This document shows positions 17,193-26,867 of a DNA stretch of 64,000 nt, piece after piece (position 1 is the stretch's first letter; each line of letters starts with the position of its first letter). The notes below the pieces were generated by a model. The model did not search any database and was not told where the DNA came from. It saw only the letters and a list, made by a program, of their open reading frames with translations. The position numbers and the translations under genes were made by a program. The DNA lies in contig NZ_CP134867.1 of the NCBI RefSeq assembly GCF_031954525.1, positions 1-64,000 of the forward strand. Reading direction: 5' to 3'. Source of the DNA: Dyella sp. BiH032. Its GTDB lineage: Bacteria; Pseudomonadota; Gammaproteobacteria; Xanthomonadales; Rhodanobacteraceae.

Positions 17193-19472
17193 TCAGAAGC
17201 GCAAGGTTGCCGTAAGCATGGCCGCGCGCGGCGCGCCCACCTGCAGGGTGGCGAACTGGCCCTGCGGGTCGCTGGCGATGAAGCCGTTGGTGCCGATCGA
17301 GCCGAAGTACTTCTTGTCGGCGGTGTTCGTCACATTGAGCGCCAGCTTCAGGTCCTGCACTACGCCCAGCCGGCCCACGTCGTAGGCGGCCGACGCATTG
17401 AATAGCCAGTACGACGGCACCGAGGCATCGTTGACGTAGGTGTAGTAGCGCTTGCCGGTGTAGTTGGCCGACGCGCGCAGGTCCCAAGGGCCGGACACCC
17501 AGGCCAGTTCGCTGAAGAACAGCTGCTTGGGGCTGTCCACCACGGTCTTGTCCTTGGTCGGCACCACGGTGCCGCCATCGACGTAGTCGTCGTCGTAGCG
17601 CGAGCGGTTGTAGGACAGCGAGTTGCGCCAGCGCAGTTGCGGCGTGAGCTTGAAGTTCAGCGCCAGCTCCGCGCCGCGGCTGGTCACCGAACCGACGTTG
17701 GCATACGCGCTCGGACAACCCACGATGCCGCTGCAGCGGGAGATCGCCAGCAGGCGGTTATCGAACTTCACGTCGTACAGCGCCAGCGAGGCTTCATAGA
17801 AGTCGGACACCGCGCGCAGGCCGCCTTCGAAGGTGCGCGACTGTTCGGGCTTGAGCGAACGGCCGAAGGTATCGAACGCCACCTGCGTGGTCGCCAGCGG
17901 GCCGCTCACGCCGGCCTGGAACGCGGCGATGTTCTTGGCGTACGAACCGAACACCTCGAAGCCGCCACCGAGCTGGTAGCTGGCGCCGACCTGCGGCAGG
18001 AAGTTCTTCTTCGCGACCAGGTCGCCGGTGGCGTACGTGCGGGCGGTGCCCGGCAGGCTGCGCGCCTCCACCTCGGTGCGCGGGGCCTTGAAGCCCACAT
18101 CGATGGCCAGGCGATCGTCCAGGAAGTGCATGCTGTCCTGCACGTAGAACTGCCGCGTGGTGGTTTCGTAGTGCTGGTAGAACAGGCGCAGGTCCGGGTT
18201 CTCGAGGAACTTGCGGTCGTCCACCGGGCCGGTGATGAAGTAGTAGTTGCGCTGCACGTTGTGGTTGCTGTCCTCGTACCACACGCCGGCTTCCAGGTGA
18301 TGCGCGCCGATGTCCCAGTTCAGCGCCGCGGTGCCGCCGGCGCGGTCGATGCCGTACTCGGTGGTGCGGATGGAGATCGGCGTCTCCTGCGGCGTGCCCG
18401 GGAACGAGGCCTGGTACGGCGTGAACCAGTGGCCCTGGCCGCGATCGTAGTGGTAATAGCCGGTGGCCTTCAGGCGCAGGCCCTCGGCCAGCGCAAAGTC
18501 GCCGAACACGCTGGCGATGCGGTCCTTGCGCACGCCGCGGCCGGCGTAATACGCGTCGTCGGGGTTGTTCACGCCGCCGGTGTAGATGCCCTTGGCCGCG
18601 TTCACCGCGCGGTTCCAGTCCGGCGCGTAGTTGTCCCAGTTCCAGCCCAGGCGGTGCAGCATGTCCAGCGACAGGTCCTGATAGTCGGTCTCGTCGCGAT
18701 CGGACGTGGTCACCAGTGCGCCGATGCGGCTGTCGCCGAAGTCATAGGTCGCCTTGGTATTGAACTGCATCTGCTCCTGCGCGCCGTCGCCCTTCCACTT
18801 ATCCACCGTGGAGTACGCGCCGGAGATGTACATCGCGAAGCCGTTGACGTTGCCCGTATCCAGGCGCACGTAGGTGCGGCGCGCGGCGTCGGTGCCGAAG
18901 CCCTGGGCGAACTGCACGCCGTACTTGGGCAGCGGGTCGGAGGAGTAGAACTGCACCGTGCCGCCGAGGTCGCTGGTCGACGCCGTGCCCAGCGCGCCGA
19001 TGCCTTCGGCCAGCTCCGCGCTGCCGAGATTCTCGGCGATCAGCGCGCGGCTGATATGCAGGCCGTTGTTGTTGCCGTAGCTCATGTCGCCAAGTGGGAT
19101 GCCGTCCAGCGTGAAGCCGAGGCGGTTCTGGTTGAAGCCGCGCAGGCTGAAGCGCGTCGACCATTCGTAGTTGCCGAACGGATCCGAGGATTCGAAATGC
19201 ACGCCCGGCTTGCCCGCCAGCACCTTCAGTGCGCTGGTGCCCGGCGGCAGGATCTTCACGTCTTCCGTGGTGATGCGCTGCACCTGGCGCGCTTCGCCCT
19301 GGCCGATCACCGACACCGAGTCGAGCGTCTTGGCCTTGTCGGCATTGGCGTCCGCCGGGGCGGCAGGCGCGACGTCGTTGTCGTTCGGCATGGCGAGCGC
19401 CGTGCCGTGCAGCGCCGCAAACAGCGCGATCGCGAGGCCGGTATGGCGGATGGAACCCTTGCGGACTGACAT
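17193..19472 (-). CDS. TonB-dependent outer-membrane receptor, copy 1 of a paralogous pair
   Basis: A 759-residue outer-membrane importer powered by TonB. The signal peptide ends near ALAMPN. The plug domain (about 70-190) includes SVSVIGQGEARQVQRI and GGTVQFYSSDPLPKYG, and the 22-strand barrel ends in the terminal phenylalanine of ATLRF. The ATG at 19472 follows AAAGGAAA. Sequence blocks such as GVNNPDDAYYAGR, GQGHWFTP and YAPDWNRA align with the receptor at 22423-24750, so the two are paralogues. It sits beside secreted phosphoesterase genes, suggesting import of an organophosphate or its product. Confidence 0.92.
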   Translation of the reverse strand: MSVRKGSIRHTGLAIALFAALHGTALAMPNDNDVAPAAPADANADKAKTLDSVSVIGQGEARQVQRITTEDVKILPPGTSALKVLAGKPGVHFESSDPFGNYEWSTRFSLRGFNQNRLGFTLDGIPLGDMSYGNNNGLHISRALIAENLGSAELAEGIGALGTASTSDLGGTVQFYSSDPLPKYGVQFAQGFGTDAARRTYVRLDTGNVNGFAMYISGAYSTVDKWKGDGAQEQMQFNTKATYDFGDSRIGALVTTSDRDETDYQDLSLDMLHRLGWNWDNYAPDWNRAVNAAKGIYTGGVNNPDDAYYAGRGVRKDRIASVFGDFALAEGLRLKATGYYHYDRGQGHWFTPYQASFPGTPQETPISIRTTEYGIDRAGGTAALNWDIGAHHLEAGVWYEDSNHNVQRNYYFITGPVDDRKFLENPDLRLFYQHYETTTRQFYVQDSMHFLDDRLAIDVGFKAPRTEVEARSLPGTARTYATGDLVAKKNFLPQVGASYQLGGGFEVFGSYAKNIAAFQAGVSGPLATTQVAFDTFGRSLKPEQSRTFEGGLRAVSDFYEASLALYDVKFDNRLLAISRCSGIVGCPSAYANVGSVTSRGAELALNFKLTPQLRWRNSLSYNRSRYDDDYVDGGTVVPTKDKTVVDSPKQLFFSELAWVSGPWDLRASANYTGKRYYTYVNDASVPSYWLFNASAAYDVGRLGVVQDLKLALNVTNTADKKYFGSIGTNGFIASDPQGQFATLQVGAPRAAMLTATLRF

Positions 19473-19776
19473 GCGTACGTTTCCTTTGCGCAGCCGATCC
19501 CCTTGGCGGGGAGCCACGGCAACGTGTGAGTTGAAGAAATTGAAAAAAGAAACGGCCGCCCCCTCGGCGCACGCATCACCCCGTCGTCCCTCGCTGCCTG
19601 CAAGGACGACACGACACGCACGCCAGCAGCCGTGCGCAGCAGTTTGGTAGCGGTTTGTGAAATCGCCTTTACATCCGCGTGTCAGCGCGCGGTGGTGTGC
19701 GTTGGCGCAAGATGGGTGTCAGTTGGGCGCAAGATCTTGGTGCGTTATGCCTACGGGCGAGCTCACCTTTTGGGCC
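19473..19776. other. intergenic upstream of the TonB receptor
   Basis: No gene recognised. It should contain the promoter of the receptor, but I see no convincing -35/-10 pair or operator. Confidence 0.35.
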
Positions 19777-19834
19777 CCGCTTCTACGCTCCGTAGGTTCC
19801 CCTCACCCCGGCCCTCTCCCCGCAGGGGAGAGGG
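19777..19834 (-). repeat. 58-bp dispersed repeat, copy A
   Basis: This 58-bp element matches copy B at 47495-47552 (in inverse orientation in the window) at 56 of 58 positions. It contains the hairpin CCCTCTCCCC / GGGGAGAGGG. It begins 10 bp after the stop of the phosphodiesterase gene at 19845, in the same orientation relative to that gene as copy B relative to cpdB. Confidence 0.9.
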
Positions 19835-19844
19835 AGGGTGGGGC

Positions 19845-21173
19845 TCATGGGGAGAACAGCGGCTTGCCTTGTGCTTCCGGCAACGTCACGCCCAGGGACT
19901 TCGCCAATGTCGGCGCAATATCGCGCATGTCGATCGCGCCGAGGTTCCTGCCCGCCGGCACGCCCTTGCCTTCGATCAGGAAGGTCGCGCGCATCTGCGG
20001 CCAGGCGGGATCGTAGCCATGCATGCCGCGGTAATGGCTTGCGGACGGCAGCGGCGCGTCGGGCTTGATCCCCATCTCGTAGCCGGGCTTGAACAACACG
20101 AACCACGAGGCCTGCGCCGTGCCTCCCTGTGCGGTCAGCTGCGCGTGGTCGAGCACGCGCTCGAAGCCGTAGGCCGGGTCGCCACGCAGCTGTTCCAGCA
20201 GCGCCTGTACTTTCTGCGCCACTGCCGCGTTGCCCGGCTCGCGCAGCACGATGGCCGCACTGCCGCCATCGTTCCACGGCATGGCCTGCCAATCGGTGAC
20301 GGCGCCGTCCTTGACGGTGACCAGGCCGGCCTTGATGAAAGGCGCATACAGGTTGACGTCCTCCTGCACCGGCGCGAAGCCGTGGTCGGACACCACCGCC
20401 ACCACGCCGTCCGGATGCACGCGGCGCGCGGCGCCGACCATCTCGCCGACCAGGGCGTCGATGCGCTCCAGCGTACGCCTGGCTTCGGGCGTATCCGGAC
20501 CGCTCGCATGCTGCTCGTGATCGAGCGAAGCGAGGTACGCGGTCATGAACGCCGGCCGGCGTTCTTCCAGCAGCTTGACCGCGAAGCGCGTGCGGTTCTC
20601 GTCGCCCGCCAGCGTTTCGTCGATGCCGTCCGCATAAGGGCCCAGCTCCTTCTCCAACGGAGGCAGCAGCCCCGGCGTAGCGAGCGCGGCGAGCAACTTG
20701 CGATCGTCGGGCAGGCCGGTGCGCCAGATCTGCGGCAGGTTCCAGTCCACCTGCGCGCCCACGCTCACCGGCCAGTGCACGTTGGCCGTGCTCAGGCCGG
20801 CGGCGTGCGCGGCATCCCACAACGTCGGCACGTGGATGTCGCTGGCGTACCAGGCCCAGCCCTGCTGGTTCTTGTTGGCGGGGTCGAAGGTAAGATTGCC
20901 GGCGATGCCGTGCTTGTCCGGCGACACGCCGGTGAGCAGCGTGGTATGGCTGGGGTAGGTCAACGTCGGCAGCACGCCGCGAACGTCGGTGGCGTAGCTG
21001 CCTTCGCTCAGGAAGCGGCGCAGGTTAGGCAGGTGCAGACCGCGCTGCTCGGCCTGCAGCACGTCGGCGGGGCGCAGGCCGTCGATCGAGATCAGCAGGA
21101 CCGGCACGGCATGCGCGGACGCGAGAGAAGCCAGGCCGATCAGGCCGGCGGCGAAACAGCGGTGCAGTCGCAT
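19845..21173 (-). CDS. ectonucleotide pyrophosphatase/phosphodiesterase (NPP) family enzyme
   Basis: A 442-residue exported member of the alkaline-phosphatase superfamily that splits phosphodiester or pyrophosphate bonds. It has a signal peptide (LHRCFAAGLIGLASLASAHA), then the metal site SIDGLRP, the nucleophile threonine in TLTYPSHTTLLTG, the DHEQHASGP metal motif, VVSDHGF and a C-terminal HGYDP. The ATG at 21173 directly precedes the signal peptide; upstream starts would only lengthen it. It lies between the TonB receptor and glpQ on the same strand, consistent with phosphate release from nucleotides or phospholipid head groups. Confidence 0.9.
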   Translation of the reverse strand: MRLHRCFAAGLIGLASLASAHAVPVLLISIDGLRPADVLQAEQRGLHLPNLRRFLSEGSYATDVRGVLPTLTYPSHTTLLTGVSPDKHGIAGNLTFDPANKNQQGWAWYASDIHVPTLWDAAHAAGLSTANVHWPVSVGAQVDWNLPQIWRTGLPDDRKLLAALATPGLLPPLEKELGPYADGIDETLAGDENRTRFAVKLLEERRPAFMTAYLASLDHEQHASGPDTPEARRTLERIDALVGEMVGAARRVHPDGVVAVVSDHGFAPVQEDVNLYAPFIKAGLVTVKDGAVTDWQAMPWNDGGSAAIVLREPGNAAVAQKVQALLEQLRGDPAYGFERVLDHAQLTAQGGTAQASWFVLFKPGYEMGIKPDAPLPSASHYRGMHGYDPAWPQMRATFLIEGKGVPAGRNLGAIDMRDIAPTLAKSLGVTLPEAQGKPLFSP

Positions 21174-21239
21174 GGAGAGCCCAGGTTGTCGGATCAGGGA
21201 CGCGAGTGAACGCGACCCCGGTGACAAGCTGATGGCAAC

Positions 21240-22334
21240 TCAGCGACCGTCGACCGCCTTGCGCCCGATGGCCGGGTCGTCGGTGAAGAACGCATCGACG
21301 CCTGCATCGAGATAGGCGCGAATCTCCGCGATCGAACCGGCTTCGTTGAAGGTCTTCGGGTCGCTGCCCTGCCAGAAATTCCTGGCCTGGAAGTGGTTCT
21401 CCGGACGGAACGTGTACGGATGCAGCTCCAGCTTCGCCGCGTGCGCGTCATGCGCCAGCGCCGTCGGCTTCCCCAGCGTGCCGTCCTTCTCGAGCGGGAT
21501 GATGGCGCGGATGTTCGGGCCGATAGCGTCCGCGTAACCCGCGATGTCGCGCAGCCCCGCGGGCTTCATCATGTCGCCGTAGGTGAGCTTGCCGCCGGAC
21601 GCTGCCACGTCGTAGGGCTGCTCGCCCGCGTCGTCCATCAGCTGCAGCAGGCGCACGTTGGCATGGCTCCTGCCCAGCTTGCCGCGCAGGTAGCGCAGAT
21701 TGGCGATCTCGAAAGACTGGATTTCCACCGGCGCCGTACGCGTATAGGCATGCGCATCCAGAATCGCCAGCACCCGGTCTTCCATCGGCAGGCCGGCCTT
21801 CTGGAAATAGGTGCCGTGCTTGATCTCGGGAATCAGGCCCACCACGCGCCTCTGCGCCGCGGCTTCGGCCGCGACGAAGTCGATGATCTCGTCCAGCGTA
21901 GGAATCTGGAACTGGCCGTCGTACTTCGTGCCGCGCAGTTCCGGCAGACGTTCGCGCGCGCGCAGCGTCTTCAGTTCGGCGAGCGTGAAGTCTTCGGTAA
22001 ACCAGCCGGTGACCTGGTGGCCGTCGATGGTCTTGGTGGTCTTGCGCCCGGCGAACTCCGGGTGCGACGCCACATCGGTGGTGCCGCCGATCTCGTTCTC
22101 GTGGCGGGCCACCGGCACGCCGTCCTTGGTCATCACCAGGTCCGGCTCGACGAAGTCGGCGCCATCGGCAATCGCCTTGGCGTACGAGGCCAGCGTGTGC
22201 TCGGGCCGCAGCGCACTGGCGCCGCGGTGGCCCATCACCAGGGGTTTGGCGACGAGCGGGCGTTCGTTGGCGTGCAGCGCAGAGGACATGGCCAGCGTCA
22301 CCAGAACCAGGGCCGCACAGCTTAGCGTCTTCAT
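21240..22334 (-). CDS. glpQ: secreted glycerophosphodiester phosphodiesterase
   Basis: A 364-residue periplasmic enzyme hydrolysing glycerophosphodiesters to glycerol-3-phosphate and an alcohol. A signal peptide (MKTLSCAALVLVTLAMSSALHA) precedes the TIM barrel. The catalytic motifs are GHRGASALRPEHT and ADFVEPDLVMTKDGVPVARHEN, and the C-terminal DAFFTDDP is also diagnostic. The ATG at 22334 is preferred over the in-frame ATG at 22349 because GAGGAAG lies 7 nt upstream of it. It is followed by the NPP-type phosphodiesterase and preceded by a TonB receptor, forming one leftward gene set. Confidence 0.93.
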   Translation of the reverse strand: MKTLSCAALVLVTLAMSSALHANERPLVAKPLVMGHRGASALRPEHTLASYAKAIADGADFVEPDLVMTKDGVPVARHENEIGGTTDVASHPEFAGRKTTKTIDGHQVTGWFTEDFTLAELKTLRARERLPELRGTKYDGQFQIPTLDEIIDFVAAEAAAQRRVVGLIPEIKHGTYFQKAGLPMEDRVLAILDAHAYTRTAPVEIQSFEIANLRYLRGKLGRSHANVRLLQLMDDAGEQPYDVAASGGKLTYGDMMKPAGLRDIAGYADAIGPNIRAIIPLEKDGTLGKPTALAHDAHAAKLELHPYTFRPENHFQARNFWQGSDPKTFNEAGSIAEIRAYLDAGVDAFFTDDPAIGRKAVDGR

Positions 22335-22361
22335 CGTCGTCTTCCTCATGGGATACGGGTT

Positions 22362-22395
22362 GGGGTGGCGGGCGCGTCCGGCCGCCCGCCACCCC
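22362..22395 (-). terminator. strong hairpin between TonB receptor and glpQ
   Basis: A 12-bp perfect stem (22362-22373 with 22384-22395) with a 10-nt loop sits in the 88-bp gap between the two leftward genes. On the transcribed strand no T-run follows, so it may attenuate or stabilise message rather than terminate fully. Confidence 0.45.
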
Positions 22396-22422
22396 GCCCG
22401 CCCCCTTTTTAGGCGGTCCGGA

Positions 22423-24750
22423 TCAGAACTTCACGTCCAGCGTCAGGAAGGTCTGGCGCGGCGCGCTGGCATGGAAGGCCAGCTGGCGGCCGTTCGGGTC
22501 GGTATTGGCGAAGGCCGTGAGGTTCGAGGCGTAGCGCTTGTCGGTGAGGTTGCTGACATTGAGCGACAGGCGCACGTCCTGCGCGAACCAGGCCGCACCG
22601 AAGTCGTAGCCGGCACCGAAGTCGAACGAGGTATAGCCGCCGAAGCCCTGGTCGTTGGTATAGGTGTAGTAGCGCGTGCCGGTGTACTTGCCGCGCAGGC
22701 TCAGGTTCCAGGGGCCGTAGGTCCAGGCGATCTCGCTGGCGAACATGCGCTTGGGCGTGTCCACCGTGGTCTTGCCCTTGGTGGGCACCGTCACGCCGTT
22801 CTGCACGTAGTTGTCGTCATACGTGGAGCGGTTGAACGAGGCCGAGTTGTACCACTGGAAGTGCTCGAACGGCTTCCAGATGAAGGTGAACTCCGCGCCC
22901 TTGCTGCTCACGGAACCCACGTTGTAGAAGCGCGTGGTGCAGGCCGGCGTGGTTCCCTGCTGGATGCTCGGGCAGGGGTTGAGCGAGAGCAGGCGGTTGT
23001 CGAACTTCACGTCGTACAGTGCTGCCGAGGCCTCGAACTCGCGCTGGACGATGCGGTAGCCGCCTTCGATGGTGCGCGACTGCTCGGGCTTGAGATTGCC
23101 CTGGGTCGCGTTGAACGAGGACTGCGTCACCAGCAGCGGGCCGCTGGCGCCGCCGCCTTGGAACGCGGCGATGTTCTTGGCGTAGGACAGGAACAGTTCC
23201 TGCCCGGCGTCGAGCTTGTAGCCGAAGCCCACCTGCGGCAGCAGGTTCTTCTCCGCCTTGAGCGTGCCGTTGGCGACCGGCGCCTCGTAGTTGCCCGGCG
23301 CCTGGCGCGCGGTCATGGTCACATGCGGGCTTTTCACGCCCACATCCACACTGAGGCGGTCGTCCAGCAGCTTGAAGCTGTCCTGCAGGTAAGCCTGGCG
23401 CGTGGTGATGGTGTAGGCCTGGTTGAACAGGCGGCGATCCGGATCGCTCAGGTAGGTGTCGTCGCTGATCGGGCTGGTGAGCGTGTAGGGGATGTAATAG
23501 AAGTTGCGCTCGACGTTGTGGTGGTTCTGCTCGTACCACACGCCGCCTTCCAGATGGTGCCCGCCCACGTCCCAGCCCAGCGAGGCGAGCGCGCCATTGC
23601 GGTTGATCTTGTAGTTGGTGCTGCGGATCGAGATCGGCAGCTCCTGCGCGGTGCCCGGGTTGGACTTCTGGCCTGGCGACCACCAGTGACCCTGGCCGGC
23701 ATTCTCGTGGTGGTAGACCTGCGCGTGCACGGTCAGCGCGTCGCTCGGATAGAAATCGCCGGCCAGGTAGTACAGGTCGTCGCGGCGCAGCGCGCGGCTC
23801 TGGTAGTACGCATCGTCGATATTGTCCACGCCGCCGGAGAAGGCGCAGCGCGAATCCTTCACGCCCTTCACCGTATAAGCCGGCGCGCAGTACGCGGCGG
23901 CCAGCGCCCGCTTCCAGTCGGGCGCGTACAGGTTCCAGTCCCAGCCCAGGCCGCGCGCCATGCCGCTCTTGGAGAGGTAGGCGTAATCGGCCTGCGACGT
24001 GCGCGAGGTATCGGCGAAAGCCGTGATGCGGCCGCCGTCGAACTGATACACCGCCTTGCCGTTGAATTGCTTGGTGGTGGTCGGCGAGTTCGGGCGCGCC
24101 CACATATCGGCGGTGGCGCGTACGCCGGACAAGTACATCGAGAAACCGTGGAGATCGCCGGTGTCCAGGCGCACATAGGTGCGGCGGTTCTGGTCCGAGC
24201 CGAAGGTCTGCGCGAAGCGGCCGCCGAACGTGGGCAGCGGATCGGCCGAGAAATACTGGATGGTGCCGCCGAGGTTGCTGGTCGAGGCGATGCCGAGGCT
24301 GCCGATGCCCTGCGCCAGTTCCGCGCCCGCGGCGTTCTCGGCGATCAGCGCGCGGCTGATGTTCAGGCCGTTGTAGTTGCCGTAGGCGTTGTCGCCCAGC
24401 GGCAGGCCGTCCAGCGTGTAGCCCAGGCGCTGGCCATTGAAGCCGCGCAGGCTGATGGTCTGCGATTCCTCGTTGGCGCCGAATGCGTCGTTGGACTGCA
24501 CGTTCACGCCCGGCATGCGGTTGAGCACCTTCTGCAGGCTGGTTCCGGCGGGCAGCACCGCGGTGTCCTTCACCGTCACGCGCTGCACCTGGCGGGTCTC
24601 GCCCTGGCCGATCACCGAGACGCCCTCGAGGTTCTTCGCCGCATCCGGCTTGGCTGCGGCGTCGGCCGGCGGCAGGTCCTCCGCCATGGCGCCATGGGAC
24701 AAAGCGGCGAGCGCGACGGCCGTGGCCATCGCCAGGAGGTTCTTCTTCAT
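22423..24750 (-). CDS. TonB-dependent outer-membrane receptor, copy 2 of a paralogous pair
   Basis: A 775-residue receptor with a signal peptide (MKKNLLAMATAVALAALSHGAMA), a plug domain starting at EGVSVIGQGETRQVQRV, and a barrel ending in LTLDVKF. It shares long stretches with the receptor at 17193-19472, including PAGTSLQKVL, GQGHWWSP, ELPISIRST and YAKNIAAFQ. The start at 24750 lies after TGGAG; the frame is open far upstream but only this ATG yields a signal peptide. An AraC regulator lies 109 bp upstream on the same strand. The substrate is unknown; neighbours suggest an organophosphate compound. Confidence 0.92.
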   Translation of the reverse strand: MKKNLLAMATAVALAALSHGAMAEDLPPADAAAKPDAAKNLEGVSVIGQGETRQVQRVTVKDTAVLPAGTSLQKVLNRMPGVNVQSNDAFGANEESQTISLRGFNGQRLGYTLDGLPLGDNAYGNYNGLNISRALIAENAAGAELAQGIGSLGIASTSNLGGTIQYFSADPLPTFGGRFAQTFGSDQNRRTYVRLDTGDLHGFSMYLSGVRATADMWARPNSPTTTKQFNGKAVYQFDGGRITAFADTSRTSQADYAYLSKSGMARGLGWDWNLYAPDWKRALAAAYCAPAYTVKGVKDSRCAFSGGVDNIDDAYYQSRALRRDDLYYLAGDFYPSDALTVHAQVYHHENAGQGHWWSPGQKSNPGTAQELPISIRSTNYKINRNGALASLGWDVGGHHLEGGVWYEQNHHNVERNFYYIPYTLTSPISDDTYLSDPDRRLFNQAYTITTRQAYLQDSFKLLDDRLSVDVGVKSPHVTMTARQAPGNYEAPVANGTLKAEKNLLPQVGFGYKLDAGQELFLSYAKNIAAFQGGGASGPLLVTQSSFNATQGNLKPEQSRTIEGGYRIVQREFEASAALYDVKFDNRLLSLNPCPSIQQGTTPACTTRFYNVGSVSSKGAEFTFIWKPFEHFQWYNSASFNRSTYDDNYVQNGVTVPTKGKTTVDTPKRMFASEIAWTYGPWNLSLRGKYTGTRYYTYTNDQGFGGYTSFDFGAGYDFGAAWFAQDVRLSLNVSNLTDKRYASNLTAFANTDPNGRQLAFHASAPRQTFLTLDVKF

Positions 24751-24859
24751 GTGGGCTCCAGGGATCGGGGCATCGCGCGGGGAGGCGCGGATGTTCAGAT
24801 ATCGTGAAGCCGCTACATGTCGATTCTTTGACGGCGGGATGACGCGCAGGAGCGCGCAG

Positions 24860-25648
24860 TCACAAAGCTGGCTTGCCGTCGACCTGGCGTAGGTAATCGG
24901 TGGGACTGACGCCGATGATGCGGTGGAACATGCTGCAGAACGCGCTGGTGCTCGCATAGCCGGCGTCGCGCGCGACCGATTTGACCGGGCGACCCAGGCT
25001 CATCTGACTGATCGCCCGCGCCAGCCGCACGTGCTGCCGCCAGCGCACGAAGGACATGCGCAGTTCGCTGTCGAACAGGCGTGCCAGCGTGCGGCTGCTC
25101 GCGCCGACGCGCGAGGCCAGCTGTTCCAGCGTGTCCGGCCGCGAGGCATCGTCGAGCAGGCGCTGGCAGGCTTTGCGCAGGCGGGGGTCCGACGGCACGG
25201 GAATGCGGAATGGCGCTTCCTCCGCGTTCCGCAGCGCATGAAGCAGCAGTGGCGTGGCCAGCTGCATCGTCGTCGTGTCGCGCTCGCCATGCGCCTGCAC
25301 CGCCGCGAGGATCAGCTCGCGCAGCAACGGCGACACCGCCATGACGCGGCAATGCGGGCCGAACGGCCCGCTGGTCGCGCGATCGAGATAGAGCATGCGC
25401 ACCGCGACAGGGCCTTCCATGAGGATCTCATGCGCCATGCCGAGCGGTATCCACAACGAGCGCTGCGGCGGCACGATCCAGATCCCTTCGCGCGTAGTCA
25501 CCTGCATCACGCCGCTGGAGGCGTAGAGGAGCTGCCCGCGCCGATGGCGATGCGGCGGCACGTGGCAGCCGCGGGGGTATTCCTTGGCGAGCGCGGTGAT
25601 CGGCCAGGCCCGGCCGGCGGCGCCGGGCCGTTGTCTGAAACGCGACAT
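24860..25648 (-). CDS. AraC-family transcriptional regulator with cupin sensor domain
   Basis: A 262-residue regulator. The N-terminal half is a cupin-type sensor (PPHRHRRGQLLYASSGVMQV, about residues 31-50). The C-terminal half carries two helix-turn-helix units (LEQLASRVGASSRTLARLF, about 175-195, and VKSVARDAGYASTSAFCSMF, about 222-242) and the AraC signature ending in GVSPTDYLR. It lies divergent from the DUF1501 gene across 101 bp and upstream of the second TonB receptor, so it may control both. No operator could be identified by eye. Confidence 0.92.
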   Translation of the reverse strand: MSRFRQRPGAAGRAWPITALAKEYPRGCHVPPHRHRRGQLLYASSGVMQVTTREGIWIVPPQRSLWIPLGMAHEILMEGPVAVRMLYLDRATSGPFGPHCRVMAVSPLLRELILAAVQAHGERDTTTMQLATPLLLHALRNAEEAPFRIPVPSDPRLRKACQRLLDDASRPDTLEQLASRVGASSRTLARLFDSELRMSFVRWRQHVRLARAISQMSLGRPVKSVARDAGYASTSAFCSMFHRIIGVSPTDYLRQVDGKPAL

Positions 25649-25749
25649 AGGATGGCCTCCGTTCGGTGGATGGACAGGCCTAGGCTAAGTCTGTGCCCCG
25701 GGCATGCCTCGCGGCAACGCCCCTCCCCTTTGCCCCGCGGTGATCGATC

Positions 25750-26811
25750 GTGCCTACGCCTGCCCACTCGCCCTCCCGGCGCGCCGTATTGAAAGGCGGC
25801 CTCGCTCTCTCCGGCGCGCTCGCGTTCGGCGGACTCGATGCCTTGGCCCGGCGCGAGCATCCGCGCGAACGTCCCACCCTGGTCGTGCTGTGGTTGAACG
25901 GCGGGCCGGCCGGGCTGTTCAACAGCGCCGACGCGTTCCTCGCCAGCGGTGCGTTCGGCGTGACGTCCGGCAATGTCCGCGCGCTGGGCAACGGCCTTTA
26001 TGTGGATGCCGGCTCGCTCGGCGCGCTGCCCGACCCGGCGCTGGCGCATATGGCGGCCGTGCCGTTCCGCCACGGCATGTACAGCCACAACGACGCGCGC
26101 GCCGCGGTGCTGCAGGCCGGGCCGCGCAGCCAGCTGCTGCGCATGGCGGCAGCCTTGCCGGCCAGTCCCGTGCCCTGCGCGGTCGTCAACCGCCTCGGCT
26201 TTCCCGTCGGCGTCCATGCCGACCCGCCGGCCGAAGGCGGCATCCGCTGCCGGCGCGTGACGGACTTCGCCACGGCACGCGAAGGTCTGGCGGTCGCCGA
26301 GATGGAGGCCATCCGGCACGCGTACGGCGTCGGCCCGGGCCAGACCGCCGTGGACGACCAGCGCGCCACCTTCGCGGCGGTCGAGGCGCTGATCCGCGCG
26401 GATGCCGGGGTCGTCTTCGCGCAAACGGCTTTCACGGGACGAGAGGACCGCCAGTTCGATACGCACCACGACGATATCGGCACCGTCGCGCGCGGCATCA
26501 TGGCGCCCATCACGCCCAGCCTGTCGGTCTTCCTGCAACGCATGCTCGCGCTGCGCGGGCGCAACGTGGTGACTTTGCTCACCGGCGAGTTCAGCCGCAC
26601 GCTGCCCGGCGCGGACCACGCCAAAGGCGGCACGGCGACGGTGATCGGCAAGTACGTCAGAACCGGCACGGCCGGCCGGCAACTGCCCGATGGCTCGCCG
26701 CCGGAGGACGCTCAACCGCCGGAGGCGTTATGGGCGTATCTGGCTGCCGCCTTGCGCGTGGAGGGCGCTTCGCCGTTCGGCGCCCATCCGTACGCGCACC
26801 TGCTGGTTTGA
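25750..26811 (+). CDS. DUF1501-type protein with Tat signal
   Basis: A 353-residue exported protein starting at GTG. The N-terminus has a twin-arginine signal (SRRAVLKGGLALSGALAFGG), and the body resembles the DUF1501 family of the alkaline-phosphatase/sulfatase fold: VVLWLNGGPAGLFNS near residue 45, PFRHGMYSHNDARAA, and VVTLLTGEFSRTLPGADH near residue 275. Typical DUF1501 proteins are longer (about 400-480 residues). It stands divergent from the AraC gene. The function is unknown; Tat export suggests folding with a cofactor or metal in the cytoplasm. Confidence 0.75.
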   Translation: MPTPAHSPSRRAVLKGGLALSGALAFGGLDALARREHPRERPTLVVLWLNGGPAGLFNSADAFLASGAFGVTSGNVRALGNGLYVDAGSLGALPDPALAHMAAVPFRHGMYSHNDARAAVLQAGPRSQLLRMAAALPASPVPCAVVNRLGFPVGVHADPPAEGGIRCRRVTDFATAREGLAVAEMEAIRHAYGVGPGQTAVDDQRATFAAVEALIRADAGVVFAQTAFTGREDRQFDTHHDDIGTVARGIMAPITPSLSVFLQRMLALRGRNVVTLLTGEFSRTLPGADHAKGGTATVIGKYVRTGTAGRQLPDGSPPEDAQPPEALWAYLAAALRVEGASPFGAHPYAHLLV

Positions 26812-26867
26812 AGTTCAAAGTGCTGCCGTTCGGCCTGTAGCGGGACGACGAACAGACCCGCGCCGGA

